Source: Streptomyces sp. BA2 (GTDB lineage: Bacteria; Actinomycetota; Actinomycetes; Streptomycetales; Streptomycetaceae). From it: DNA of 64,000 nt. Location: positions 6,212,001 to 6,276,000 of the forward strand of contig NZ_WSRO01000002.1 in assembly GCF_009769735.1 (NCBI RefSeq). The letters run 5' to 3'. Positions 44,327 through 53,388 of this stretch are shown here, in pieces. Position 1 is the stretch's first letter, and each line of letters opens with the position of its first letter. The notes below the pieces were generated by a model. The model was not told the DNA's origin. It saw only the letters and a list, made by a program, of their open reading frames with translations, and did no database searches. The position numbers and the translations under genes are program-made.

Positions 44327-44868
44327 CTGCGCCCATGCGCTCGCCCAGTTCTTCCACCGGCAGTAAATCCACCGGCAGCTCCACCGCCGGGGCCGGCTCC
44401 GCCGGGTTCGGACTGAGCAGCGAAGCACGCAACCTGCACTGGCTGCTGACGAATCTCGTCGAGGAGGTGCCAGGTCTGCTGTCGGTCGCGGTGGTCTCCT
44501 CCGACGGTCTGCTCCTGCTCTCCTCCGACCCCGCGCGCAACAACGAGCAGGCTGTCGACAACAGTTCGGGCCCCAAGGGCTCGAGCGCGGACCTCGCCAC
44601 CATCGTGTCCGGCCTGGGTTCCCTCTGCATCGGCGCCGCCAAGCTGATGGACGCGGGACCGGTCAAGCAGACCGTCGTCGCGATGGAGGAGGGCAGCCTC
44701 TTCGTCATGTCGATCAGCGACGGCTCGCTGCTCGGCGTGCACGCCACCCCGGACTGCGACATGAGCGTCGTCGCGTACCACATGGCGCTCTTCGTCGGCC
44801 GCGCCGGGCATGTCCTCACCCCCGAACTCCGCAGCGAGCTGCGCCAGTCGATGGAGAGCGTCCGATGA
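44323..44868 (+). CDS. cvnB: roadblock/LC7 domain protein (CvnB type)
   Basis: 181 residues. A 30-residue Ser/Gly/Thr leader precedes a roadblock domain (NLHWLLTNLVEEVPGLLSVAVVSSDGLLLLSSD, then LGSLCIGAAKLMDAG). In conservons this protein links the kinase to the GTPase and may act as a GAP-like or scaffolding subunit. It starts with a TTG overlapping the kinase stop (TTGA); an ATG four codons later is an alternative. Confidence 0.92.
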   Translation: MTAPMRSPSSSTGSKSTGSSTAGAGSAGFGLSSEARNLHWLLTNLVEEVPGLLSVAVVSSDGLLLLSSDPARNNEQAVDNSSGPKGSSADLATIVSGLGSLCIGAAKLMDAGPVKQTVVAMEEGSLFVMSISDGSLLGVHATPDCDMSVVAYHMALFVGRAGHVLTPELRSELRQSMESVR

Positions 44869-45269
44869 GCAGTAAGCCCGGCAAGCTGCCCCAGCGGGGC
44901 GGAGAACGCAAGCCCGCCCGAGTACGTCCGTACTCGCTCACCGGCGGGCGCACCCGCTTCGGCCACGTCCTGCTCGTAGAGACGTTCGTCGCTGCCCTCG
45001 AAGCCGCCGAGGAGCGTCTCGAACTGCCGCAGGGCAACGCCACCGCCCGCGTCATGCCGGAGATGCGGGCCATCGTCGAGATCTGCCGCCGTATGCGTAC
45101 GGTCGCGGAGATCGCCGCGCTTTTGAAGATGCCGCTCGGCGTGGTCCGCGTACTGCTCAGCGACCTCGCAGACCAGGGAAAGATCCGCGTGTACGGAACG
45201 GGCCACGGTCCGGGACAGCCGGACCGCGCACTGCTCGAAAGGGTGCTGAGTGGACTCCGCCGTCTCTGA
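44865..45269 (+). CDS. cvnC: DUF742 protein (CvnC type)
   Basis: 134 residues. The DUF742 core (RPYSLTGGRTRFG, LVETFVAALEAAEERLELPQGNA, EMRAIVEICRRMRTVAEIAALLKMPLGVVRVLLSDLADQGKIRVY) has a winged-helix-like C-terminal half. In other conservons it associates with CvnA, B and D at the membrane. It overlaps cvnB by ATGA and cvnD by 20 bases, so the four genes are tightly coupled. Confidence 0.92.
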   Translation: MSSKPGKLPQRGGERKPARVRPYSLTGGRTRFGHVLLVETFVAALEAAEERLELPQGNATARVMPEMRAIVEICRRMRTVAEIAALLKMPLGVVRVLLSDLADQGKIRVYGTGHGPGQPDRALLERVLSGLRRL

Positions 45270-45879
45270 ACTCCGCCACCCGGGCCCCGACCCGGACGAG
45301 AACCTCCAAGCCTGGCAGACGGACCGCACCCGGGCCCCGATCGCGACGAAGATCGTGGTGGCGGGCGGCTTCGGCGTCGGCAAGACGACCCTGGTCACCG
45401 CGGTCTCCGAGATCACGCCCCTCCAGACGGAGGCGCTGATGACGCAGGCGAGCGAGGACACGGACGACCTCACGTCGACCCCGGACAAGACCACGACCAC
45501 GGTCGCCATGGACTTCGGCCGGATCACGCTCGACGACGACCTCGTGCTCTACCTCTTCGGTACGCCGGGGCAGCAGCGCTTCTGGTTCATGTGGGACGAC
45601 CTGGTGCGCGGCGCGATCGGCGCGGTGGTCCTCGCCGACACCCGCCGCCTGCCCGACTGCTTCCCCGCGCTCGACTACTTCGAGAGCTGCGGTCTGCCGT
45701 ACATCGTGGCCGTCAACCACTTCGACGGGACCGAAAAGTTCGAGCCCGCGGACGTCCGCGAGGCGCTGACCATCCCGCAGCACATACCAGTGCTGATCAT
45801 GGACGCGAGGCAGCGGATATCGGTGATCGAGTCGCTGCTCTCGCTGGTCGGCCACGCACTTGAAGCAACCCCCGAATAG
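45250..45879 (+). CDS. cvnD: small GTPase of the conservon (CvnD type)
   Basis: 209 residues. The P-loop GGFGVGKTT is at residues 39-47, a Thr-rich switch I follows (DKTTTTVAMDFG), the switch II motif is FGTPGQQRFWFMWDD, and a NHFDG motif specifies guanine. It is a Ras-like GTPase without lipid-modification sites and is regulated by the neighbours. The GTG start is inside cvnC. Confidence 0.92.
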   Translation: MDSAVSELRHPGPDPDENLQAWQTDRTRAPIATKIVVAGGFGVGKTTLVTAVSEITPLQTEALMTQASEDTDDLTSTPDKTTTTVAMDFGRITLDDDLVLYLFGTPGQQRFWFMWDDLVRGAIGAVVLADTRRLPDCFPALDYFESCGLPYIVAVNHFDGTEKFEPADVREALTIPQHIPVLIMDARQRISVIESLLSLVGHALEATPE

Positions 45880-45910
45880 TTTTTGCTTTAGCACGTAGGA
45901 GAAGTGCCGC

Positions 45911-47146
45911 ATGCGGAAGATACTCGTCGTCGGAGCCGGCCAGGCCGGTCTCCAGATCGCCCTCGGACTCCAGTCGCAGGGGTACGAGGTCACCCTGATG
46001 TCCAACCGCACGGCGGACGAGGTCCGGTCCGGCCGTGTGATGTCCACGCAGTGCATGTTCCACACGGCGCTGCAGCACGAGCGCGACCTCCAGCTGAACT
46101 TCTGGGAGTCCCAGGCCCCGAAGATCGAGGGCCTCGGCGTCTCGGTCGCCGGCCCCGACTCTTCCCGCGTGATCGACTGGGTCGGCAAGCTGGATGGGAT
46201 CGCCCAGTCCGTCGACCAGCGCGTGAAGATGGCGGGCTGGATGGAGACGTTCGCGCAGCGCGGCGGCCAGCTGGTCATCCACGGCGCCGCGGTCGGCGAC
46301 CTCGACTACTTCTCCCGCACCTACGACCTGGTGCTCGTCTCCGCGGGCAAGGGCGAGCTGGTCTCGATGTTCGAGCGTGACGCCTCGCGCTCCCCCTACG
46401 ACACCCCCCAGCGCGCGCTGGCCGTCGCGTACGTCCACGGGATGGGGCCGCGCCCCGAGCACCCCGAGTTCGACGCGGTGCGGTGCAACCTCGTGCCGGG
46501 CGTCGGCGAGCTCTTCGTCATGCCGACCCTCACCACGTCCGGGCGTGCGGACATCCTGTTCTGGGAGGGCGTGCCGGGCGGCCCGCTGGACGTCTTCCAG
46601 GGCGTCAAGGACCCCTCTGAGCACCTCGCGCTGACCCTCGAACTCCTTGAGAAGTTCACGCCGTGGGAGTACGCGCGGGCGACGAAGGTCGAACTCACGG
46701 ACGCGGGCGGCACGTTGAGCGGCCGGTACGCGCCGACGGTCCGCAAGCCGATCGGCCGGCTGCCCGGCGGAGGGCTCGTCCTCGGCGTCGCGGACGTGGT
46801 CGTCGCCAACGACCCGATCACCGGGCAGGGCTCCAACTCGGCGTCGAAGTGCGCGGCTTCGTACCTCGACTCGATCATCACGCACGGCGACAAGCCGTTC
46901 GACGAGGAGTGGATGCAGTCCACGTTCGACCGGTACTGGGAGACGGCCCAGCACGTCACCAAGTGGACGAACGCGATGCTGTCGCCGCCGCCGGAGCACG
47001 TCCTGAACCTGATCGGCGCGGCAGGCCAACTCCAGCCGGCCGCCGACCGCTTCGCCAACGGCTTCAACGACCCGTCGGACTTCGAGAACTTCTTCTATGA
47101 GCCGGAGAAGACGGGCGCGTACCTGAGCTCGCTCTCCGGGGCCTGA
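45911..47146 (+). CDS. styrene/indole monooxygenase-like flavoprotein
   Basis: A 411-residue group E FAD-dependent monooxygenase. The Rossmann motif GAGQAGLQIALGL is at residues 8-20, a second dinucleotide signature near residue 290 reads GLVLGVADVVVANDPITGQGSN. Relatives (StyA type) epoxidise styrene or oxidise indole with FADH2 supplied by a separate reductase, which is not encoded here. It begins 31 bases after cvnD with AGGAGAAG upstream, so it is co-transcribed and may be an output or a client of the conservon. Confidence 0.9.
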   Translation: MRKILVVGAGQAGLQIALGLQSQGYEVTLMSNRTADEVRSGRVMSTQCMFHTALQHERDLQLNFWESQAPKIEGLGVSVAGPDSSRVIDWVGKLDGIAQSVDQRVKMAGWMETFAQRGGQLVIHGAAVGDLDYFSRTYDLVLVSAGKGELVSMFERDASRSPYDTPQRALAVAYVHGMGPRPEHPEFDAVRCNLVPGVGELFVMPTLTTSGRADILFWEGVPGGPLDVFQGVKDPSEHLALTLELLEKFTPWEYARATKVELTDAGGTLSGRYAPTVRKPIGRLPGGGLVLGVADVVVANDPITGQGSNSASKCAASYLDSIITHGDKPFDEEWMQSTFDRYWETAQHVTKWTNAMLSPPPEHVLNLIGAAGQLQPAADRFANGFNDPSDFENFFYEPEKTGAYLSSLSGA

Positions 47147-47168
47147 CGGCCGTCCGTCAGGTTTGCCC

Positions 47169-48329
47169 CTATGCCGGGGGCGCGACCGATCGGCTGTAAC
47201 CCGTGTCCGCCCCCTTCATCGCCCCGCGCGGCAGCTTCGGCGGGGTGTAGTCCTCCATGGGGCGGGCCTTGGGGTCGGGTCGTACCGCCCCCCGCACGGG
47301 GTTGGCGGCGATGGGGGAGACCTTGACCTTGGCCCCGGGGCGCGGGGCCTGGATCACCATGCCGTCACCCAGGTACATCGCCACATGCGTGGCCTTGGGG
47401 AAGTAGACGATCAAGTCACCCGGGCGCAGCTTCCGCAGGGAGACCCGCCGCAGCTGCGCCCACTGCTCCTGCGACGTGCGGGGGATCTCCTTCCCCGCCT
47501 CGGCCCACGCCTGCGAGGTGAGCCCCGAGCAGTCGAAGGCCTTGGGGCCTTCCGCGCCCCACTTGTACGGCTTCCCGATCTGCCGCACGGCGTAGGAGAG
47601 CGCCTTGTCCCCTCGCCTGGACGGTGGCCGGGTCGGCGCGGCGGAGCCCGGAGATCCGCTCAGGGAGCCCGACTTCAGGAACTTCCGCTGGGACTCGGCC
47701 ATCCCCTCCTCCTCCGCCCGCGCAAGGTCCTCCAGCTGCTCCGTGCTCAGCGAGGCGAGCAGCTCCTCGACCTCCTTCAGCCGGCCCTTGACCGTGTCCC
47801 GCGCCTCCTTCTGGCGTGCGGCGAGGGCCAGTTGGGTCTCCAGGGCGACCTCCGCCCGGGTCGCGAGCTCGGACGCTCTCTTCTCGCCGCCGACGAGCCG
47901 CTCCACCGTCGCGGCCCGCTCCGCCGACGCCCGCCCGATCACATGCCCCTGGTCCAGGGCCTGCTGCGGGTTGCGGGCGAGGAGCAGGCGTACGTAGGGG
48001 GAGACGTTCGTCCTGCCCTGGTACTGCTGGCGCGCGAAGCGGCCCGCCGCGCCACGGCTGTCGCGCACCGAGGTCCGGGCGCGGGCCAGCTTGCCGTTCA
48101 GGCGCCTGACCTCGGCGCGCTGGTCCTTCAGCTTCTCCGCGGTCGCGTTGTACGTCTCCGTCGACTCCTCGGCCTTCCGGTACAGCTCCTGAAGGTCCGT
48201 CAGGAGCTCGGAGACCGGGCGCTCCCCGGTGCCGTCGGGCCCCGGGACGGCGTACGCAGGGGAGGTGGGCGCCAGCAACGCGCCGACCACCACACTCGTA
48301 CCGACCCACTGCAGCAACCTGCCTGACAT
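47169..48329 (-). CDS. NlpC/P60 (C40) peptidoglycan endopeptidase
   Basis: A 386-residue secreted hydrolase. The signal peptide (to about residue 27, TSPAYA) precedes a helical coiled-coil region (35-215, LTDLQELYRKAEESTETYNATAEKL) and a C-terminal NlpC/P60 domain with Cys in FDCSGLTSQAW, His in ATHVAMYLGDG and IQAPRPG. It cleaves D-Glu-mDAP type bonds. The coiled coil is like that of RipA and FtsX-activated hydrolases. It ends convergently with the flavoprotein gene. Confidence 0.93.
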   Translation of the reverse strand: MSGRLLQWVGTSVVVGALLAPTSPAYAVPGPDGTGERPVSELLTDLQELYRKAEESTETYNATAEKLKDQRAEVRRLNGKLARARTSVRDSRGAAGRFARQQYQGRTNVSPYVRLLLARNPQQALDQGHVIGRASAERAATVERLVGGEKRASELATRAEVALETQLALAARQKEARDTVKGRLKEVEELLASLSTEQLEDLARAEEEGMAESQRKFLKSGSLSGSPGSAAPTRPPSRRGDKALSYAVRQIGKPYKWGAEGPKAFDCSGLTSQAWAEAGKEIPRTSQEQWAQLRRVSLRKLRPGDLIVYFPKATHVAMYLGDGMVIQAPRPGAKVKVSPIAANPVRGAVRPDPKARPMEDYTPPKLPRGAMKGADTGYSRSVAPPA

Positions 48330-48479
48330 GCCATCACCTCCGGCGCGCGGCGGCGGCTCCGCCCCGCACCGCGAGCATCAGCCGCCCCGGCGCGGCCCGC
48401 CTCCGGAAGGTGCGCGGGTTGGCGCAATGCGGTCACTCGTCCAGGGCCCCACGGCGCGCCGCCCTTGCGGAGGCGGCCC

Positions 48480-48755
48480 TCAGCCCGCCCCGCCCGGCTT
48501 CGACCAGGGCCACTTCAGGCCGGACCCGGCCTTGTCGCCCTCGGGGTCGTACTCGTACGTCCAGCCCTGGTGAAGCCCGAGCCGCTTCCCCGCCCTGGCC
48601 ACCCGGCGGTACACGAGCACGGTCGGCGGGCCGCCCGCCTCGTCCGGCACCGGGACCCGGTACACCTTCGGGGGGTGGCCGGTCGGGCCGAGCAGGATGG
48701 GCAGTACGCGGCCGTCCAGGGGGCCACCCACGAAGGGGGTCTCTACGCTCTTCAC
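48480..48755 (-). CDS. conserved hypothetical protein
   Basis: A 91-residue protein (MKSVETPFVGGPLDGRVLPILLGPTGHPPKVYRVPVP...) with a conserved FVGGPLDGRVLP start and a GWTYEYDPEGD core. No signal peptide or membrane segment is visible. The pattern is common in Streptomyces small proteins; I know of no function. It precedes the NlpC/P60 gene on the same strand but with a 150-base gap. Confidence 0.82.
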   Translation of the reverse strand: MKSVETPFVGGPLDGRVLPILLGPTGHPPKVYRVPVPDEAGGPPTVLVYRRVARAGKRLGLHQGWTYEYDPEGDKAGSGLKWPWSKPGGAG

Positions 48756-48788
48756 CCGGCCAGTGTCACAGCAGGCGCCCGCCGCGCG

Positions 48789-49517
48789 TCACAGCAGGTG
48801 CGCCGCGTCGCTCACCACGGGAAGGACACGCCGGGCGAGCGAGCCCGCGGGGCCGTCGGACGTCTCCATGGCAAGGGCGACCCGTACCGCCTCCGCGGTC
48901 TGCGGGTCGCGGCCCGCCGAGGCCACGAGGACCGCCATGAACTGCTCGACCAGCCAGTCCCGCAGCTCGTCAAGCGGCGGCTGCTTCTCCTCGTCCAGCC
49001 AGATCAGGGACGCCGCCTCGACGGAGGTGATCCACATCCGCACCGTCATCCGGAGCCGCGGGCCCGTCGCGCCCACGACCTCGAGGTGGGCCAGGATGTG
49101 CTCGGCGGCCGTCCTGCGCACCTCGTCCACGATGGCGGTCGTCCGCGAGGTCTCCACGACGCTGCCGCCCTGGAGCAGCGCGCTGAACCCCGCGTCGTGC
49201 TGGTCGACGAAGGCGAGATAGCGGTCGAGCGCGTTCGCGAGGCGCCGGGTGAGCGGGCCCTGAGGCGGCTCGGCGAAGCACTGCTCCAGCTCGTCGGCCG
49301 CGGATCGCAGCGCGGCCTCGTACAACTGCTGCTTGCCGCCCGGGAAGTAGCGGTAGACGAGCGGCCGCGACACTCCGGCCGCCTCCGCGACGTCGTCGAG
49401 GGAGACCTCGTCGGGTGCGCGCACCGCGAAGAGGGACAGGGCGGCCTCCTTGAGCTGCCGCTGCCGCTCTTCGACACTGAGGCGCCGGTAAGCGCGGGTG
49501 GGAGCAGGCGAGGTCAT
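48789..49517 (-). CDS. TetR/AcrR family transcriptional regulator
   Basis: A 242-residue repressor. The N-terminal HTH (LKEAALSLFAVRAPDEVSLDDVAEAAGVSRPLVYRYFPGGKQQLYEAAL) is at residues 20-65; the rest is a helical ligand-binding domain. ATG 49517 gives the family-like MTSPAPTRAYRRLSVEERQ start; the frame is open further upstream but without start support. It follows the AurF-like diiron gene by 59 bases, so it may regulate that operon and the divergent diiron gene. Confidence 0.88.
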   Translation of the reverse strand: MTSPAPTRAYRRLSVEERQRQLKEAALSLFAVRAPDEVSLDDVAEAAGVSRPLVYRYFPGGKQQLYEAALRSAADELEQCFAEPPQGPLTRRLANALDRYLAFVDQHDAGFSALLQGGSVVETSRTTAIVDEVRRTAAEHILAHLEVVGATGPRLRMTVRMWITSVEAASLIWLDEEKQPPLDELRDWLVEQFMAVLVASAGRDPQTAEAVRVALAMETSDGPAGSLARRVLPVVSDAAHLL

Positions 49518-49576
49518 GCCCCGCAGCGTAACCGCCCTTTCGAACAAGCGCCCCGGAACCCTGCGTACCCTCTTCG

Positions 49577-50515
49577 CTACGCCAGGAGTCCCGAGCTCTT
49601 CCACAGCCGCCGCCCCGCGCCCCGCAGCACCCCGATGTCGTCCAGGAAATCGGTGAGGCGCTTGGCCCCGGTCTGCATGATCTCGCGGCGGTGGGCGCTC
49701 GCCTTGACCTGGGCCATGGCCTCGCGCTTGTCCAGGCCGACGTTCGTGTAGACCTCGGGGTTGATGAAGGCGATGGAGAAGACGCGGGCGAACTCACCCG
49801 AGGTGAGGCGGGTGAACTCCTGGGACCAGCGCGGTGCCGTCACCATCTGACGGCGCAGCTCCTCACGGGCGTACCGCACATGGCGCGCCTCCTCCACGAC
49901 GTGGATCCGCGTGACGCCGCGCACGAGGGTCTGGACGCGCTCGTCCGGGAACGTCAGGCGCTGCATCCAGTCGAGGATCTCCTCGCCGAGCAGCGTCGCC
50001 GTGAACGAACCGGGCGTCGTCGAGATGGTCTTGAAGAGGCGGCCGAGGTTCCGGTGCACGGTGCTGACCGGGTAGTACGGGGTGTCCCCGCGCGAGATGA
50101 GGCGCGCGAACATCTTCGAGTGCCGGCACTCGTCCTCGATCTCCGTCAGGGCATACCGCACGTGCGCGCTCGTGGCCGGCTTGTCGTAGATGTGCCGTAC
50201 GAGCAGCTGCATCAGGATCAGCTCGAACCAGATGCCGAGCGACGCGAGCGCGGCGGCCTCGTGCTGGGAGAGCGCGATGCGCTGCTCCTCGCTCATCCGC
50301 CGCCACATCGGCGTGCCGTACAGGGAGACCAGCTCCGGGGGCCAGAACCACTTGCCCTCCTCGAAGGGCGCCTCCCAGTCCAGCTCCTTGTCGGGGTCGA
50401 AGGAGTGCTTGGCGGAGGAGTCGAGCAGCCTCTCGGCCACCTGCTCCCGGTCCTTGAGCAGTCCGAGCGCGTCCCGCAGCCCTTCGATCGCCGCGTCCTC
50501 CGTGATGGTCGTCAT
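49577..50515 (-). CDS. AurF-like diiron oxygenase
   Basis: A 312-residue helical protein of the AurF family. EIEDECRHSKMFARL and VVEEARHVRYAREELRR provide the carboxylate-histidine ligand pairs of a diiron site. AurF itself oxidises an arylamine to a nitro group; general Streptomyces homologues have undefined substrates. Together with the divergent ferritin-like protein and the TetR gene it forms a small redox cluster. The ligand arrangement is seen in sequence; the reaction is inferred. Confidence 0.88.
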   Translation of the reverse strand: MTTITEDAAIEGLRDALGLLKDREQVAERLLDSSAKHSFDPDKELDWEAPFEEGKWFWPPELVSLYGTPMWRRMSEEQRIALSQHEAAALASLGIWFELILMQLLVRHIYDKPATSAHVRYALTEIEDECRHSKMFARLISRGDTPYYPVSTVHRNLGRLFKTISTTPGSFTATLLGEEILDWMQRLTFPDERVQTLVRGVTRIHVVEEARHVRYAREELRRQMVTAPRWSQEFTRLTSGEFARVFSIAFINPEVYTNVGLDKREAMAQVKASAHRREIMQTGAKRLTDFLDDIGVLRGAGRRLWKSSGLLA

Positions 50516-50733
50516 GACTCTGCCCCTGCCTCGTCGTCACAGTTACCGGCGGTCACGACTTATGAGACTGCTTGTCAGCAAGGGCGTCAATCCCTTGCGC
50601 ACGACTTGTTGACCCGACGTCTACGAACGTGTGAGCCTTCCAACTACCAACTAGTACAAGGCAGTCGAAGACAGTCGAAAGCAGCACGGGGGGACTACGG
50701 AGAGACCGAGGCCACTTTCCTAAGGAGCCGTCA
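50516..50733. promoter_or_regulatory. divergent promoter region of the two diiron genes
   Basis: A short inverted repeat CTTGTCAGCAAG (50571-50582, 4-bp arms) lies near a minus-strand TTGACG (50585-50590), a possible -35 of the AurF-like gene. TTGACC at 50609-50614 could be a -35 for the plus strand, but I see no matching -10. The region is a candidate target of the adjacent TetR regulator. Confidence 0.5.
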
Positions 50734-51843
50734 GTGTCCACGCATGAGCTGTACACACACGCCCCGGACGAGACCACCTGGCAGATACCGGCGAACGGCG
50801 CGGCCCGCTTCAGCTGGGAGTACGACGAGGGCCGCGCCCGGCTGCTCTCTCTCTACCAGAAGGGCAAGGACAAGCAGTGGGACGGCGCCAAGCGCATCGC
50901 CTGGGATCTGGAGGTCGACCCGTACGACCCCCTGGGCACCCCCGACGAGTCCCTCTCGCTCTACGGCACCCGCCACTGGGACAAGATGACCGAGCGGGAC
51001 AAGGGCGAGCTGCGCAAGCACTACGCCTCCTGGCAGTTCAGCCAGTTCCTGCACGGTGAGCAGGGCGCGATGGTGTGCGCGGCGCGCATCGTGGAGTCCG
51101 TCCCCGACCTGGACGCGAAGTTCTACTCCGCGACCCAGACCATGGACGAGGCGCGGCACGCGGAGGTCTACGGCCGCTTCCTGCACGACAAGATCGGCAT
51201 GCTCTACCCGATCAACGACAACCTCCAGTCACTCCTCGGCGACACCCTGCGCGACTCCCGCTGGGACATGCCCTACCTGGGCATGCAGGTCCTGATCGAG
51301 GGTCTCGCCCTGGCCGCCTTCGGCATGATCCGCGACACGACGGACAAGCCCCTTCCGAAGCAGATCCTCGCGTACGTCATGCAGGACGAGGCCCGGCACG
51401 TGGCCTTCGGCCGCATGGCCCTGCGGGACTACTACAAGCAGCTCTCGGACGCGGAACTGCGCGAGCGCGAGGAATTCGTCATCGAGGGCTGCTACTTGAT
51501 GCGGGACCGCCTGCGCGGCGTCGAGGTCCTGGAGAACTTCGGCATCCCCAAGGCGGAGGCCGAGGAGTGCAGCGAGGACTCCGAATTCCTCGCCCTCTTC
51601 CGGCAGTTGCTCTTCAGCCGCATCGTCCCGTGCGTCAAGGACATCGGCCTGTGGGGCAAGCGGCTCCAGGAGGCGTACGTCGACATGGGCGTCTTCGAGA
51701 TGGGCAACGCCAACCTCGACCAGCTGATGGCCCAGGACGAGGAGATCGCCGAGAAACTGGACGCGGAGCGGTTCGCGGCGGAGGAGGGGCAGCGGGTGGC
51801 GGAGGTCGAGGAGATGATCACCTCCGGTGAGGCCGCGGGCTGA
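50734..51843 (+). CDS. ferritin-like / R2-like diiron protein
   Basis: A 369-residue protein. Its helical bundle has E in FLHGEQGAMV (about residue 110), ExxH in TMDEARHAEVYG, E in VLIEGLALAAF and ExxH in QDEARHVAFG, which is the diiron pattern of R2-like ferritin-fold oxidases. The C-terminal 60 residues are acidic. It is not a class Ia ribonucleotide reductase R2 because the radical Tyr region and C-terminal tail are absent; a ligand-binding oxidase is likelier. GTG start, with CTAAGGAG 7 bases upstream. Confidence 0.88.
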   Translation: MSTHELYTHAPDETTWQIPANGAARFSWEYDEGRARLLSLYQKGKDKQWDGAKRIAWDLEVDPYDPLGTPDESLSLYGTRHWDKMTERDKGELRKHYASWQFSQFLHGEQGAMVCAARIVESVPDLDAKFYSATQTMDEARHAEVYGRFLHDKIGMLYPINDNLQSLLGDTLRDSRWDMPYLGMQVLIEGLALAAFGMIRDTTDKPLPKQILAYVMQDEARHVAFGRMALRDYYKQLSDAELREREEFVIEGCYLMRDRLRGVEVLENFGIPKAEAEECSEDSEFLALFRQLLFSRIVPCVKDIGLWGKRLQEAYVDMGVFEMGNANLDQLMAQDEEIAEKLDAERFAAEEGQRVAEVEEMITSGEAAG

Positions 51844-51927
51844 GTCAACGCGGCGTGCGGCGGCCACTCGATGGGCGGGCGGCCCGGGGTTCCCGCTGGG
51901 TACGCTGGCCGTACGACCTCACCACTC

Positions 51928-53388
51928 TCAACCGCCGCTGAGCACCGCCTCCATCACCGCCTTCGCCACCGGCGCCGCACTCCCGCCCCCGCTGATGTCC
52001 CCCCGGTCCGCCGCCGCGTCCTCCACGACCACCGCCACCGCCACCGACGGCTGTGCCTCGCCGGATTTCTGGGCCCAGGAGATGAACCACGCGTACGGCG
52101 TCCCGGAGTTGTCGATGCCGTGCTGGGCCGTGCCCGTCTTGCCGCCGACCGTCGCGCCGGGGATCGCCGCGTTGCCGCCCGTGCCCTCCTTGACCACGTC
52201 GGTCATCATGTCCCGCAGCTGCATCGCCGTGGCCGGGTTCATCGCCTGGTGGAGGGACTTGGTGCCGGTGTTCCGCACCACGTCGCCGTCGTCCGTCGTG
52301 GTCTCGTCCACCAGGTTCGGGGACTGGACCTGGCCGCCGTTCGCCACGGCCGCCGAGACCATCGCCATCTGCAGAGGCGTCGCCCTCGTGTCGTACTGGC
52401 CGATGGCGGAGAGGGCCAGCTGCGCCTTGTCCATCGACGTGTCGAAGTTGCTCGCCGCCACCGACGACGGGATCTTCAGGCCGCTGTCGTTGAAGCCGAA
52501 GTTCCGTGCCGTGTCCAGCATGTCGTCCAGGCCGGTGTCCGCGCCCAGCTTGGCGAAGACCGTGTTGCAGGACCACTCGAAGGCGTAGCGGAGGGTCGCG
52601 TTCTTGCAGCCCTCGACCTCGTTCGTCAGCTGCGTGCTCGTGCCGGGCAGCGTGTACGGGACGGGGGACTTGGTGGCGGCGTCCAGGTCCGTGACCGTGC
52701 CCGCGTCCAGCGCGGCCGCCGCCGTCACCACCTTGAACGTCGAACCGGGCGGGTACGTCTGGCGGATCGCCCGGTTCAGCATCGGCTTGTCCGTGCTGCC
52801 GTTCAGCGACGCCCATGACCTCGCCACCGACTCACTCGTGCCGGAGAGCCGCTCCGGGTCGTACGAAGGCGTGCTGACCAGGGCGAGGATCTTCCCGGTC
52901 GACGGCTCGATCGCGGCGACCGCGCCCTTCTTGCCGCCGAGCCCGGCGTACGCGGCCTGCTGCGCCGCCGCCTTGATGGTGGTCCGCACCATGCCGCCGG
53001 GGTTCTGCGCGCGGCTGATGTCGTTCCACAGGGGGAGCGGGGCGAGCATCGGGTCGGTCCCGGAGAGGATGTCGTCCTCGGCGTTCTCCAGGAGGCTCGT
53101 GCCGTAGACCTGCGAGGCGTACCCGGTCACCGGGGCGTACAACGGGCCGTTCCTGTACGTCCGTTCATAGCGGAGCTGCTCCCCGGTGTCCTTGGAACCG
53201 GTGACCGTGTGGCCCTCGACCAAGATGTCGCCGCGCGGCTGGCCGAAGCGGACGATGGCCTGGCGGCGGTTGGCGGAGTTCTTGTCGAAGTGCTCGGCCT
53301 GGACGACCTGGACGCGGGTCGCGTTCACGAGCAGGGCGATGAGCAGCAGCGCGCAGAAGGCGGCGGCGTGCCGGATGTACCGCGTCAC
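51928..53388 (-). CDS. class B penicillin-binding protein 2 (transpeptidase)
   Basis: A 486-residue peptidoglycan transpeptidase. An N-terminal membrane anchor (residues 7-23) is followed by a short dimerisation domain and a transpeptidase domain with S216-T-F-K219 (SxxK), S273-C-N275 (SxN) and K417-T-G-T. It cross-links peptide stems, working with the SEDS glycosyltransferase encoded just upstream. The GTG start overlaps the FtsW/RodA stop (GTGA). It resembles PbpA of mycobacteria. Confidence 0.95.
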   Translation of the reverse strand: MTRYIRHAAAFCALLLIALLVNATRVQVVQAEHFDKNSANRRQAIVRFGQPRGDILVEGHTVTGSKDTGEQLRYERTYRNGPLYAPVTGYASQVYGTSLLENAEDDILSGTDPMLAPLPLWNDISRAQNPGGMVRTTIKAAAQQAAYAGLGGKKGAVAAIEPSTGKILALVSTPSYDPERLSGTSESVARSWASLNGSTDKPMLNRAIRQTYPPGSTFKVVTAAAALDAGTVTDLDAATKSPVPYTLPGTSTQLTNEVEGCKNATLRYAFEWSCNTVFAKLGADTGLDDMLDTARNFGFNDSGLKIPSSVAASNFDTSMDKAQLALSAIGQYDTRATPLQMAMVSAAVANGGQVQSPNLVDETTTDDGDVVRNTGTKSLHQAMNPATAMQLRDMMTDVVKEGTGGNAAIPGATVGGKTGTAQHGIDNSGTPYAWFISWAQKSGEAQPSVAVAVVVEDAAADRGDISGGGSAAPVAKAVMEAVLSGG

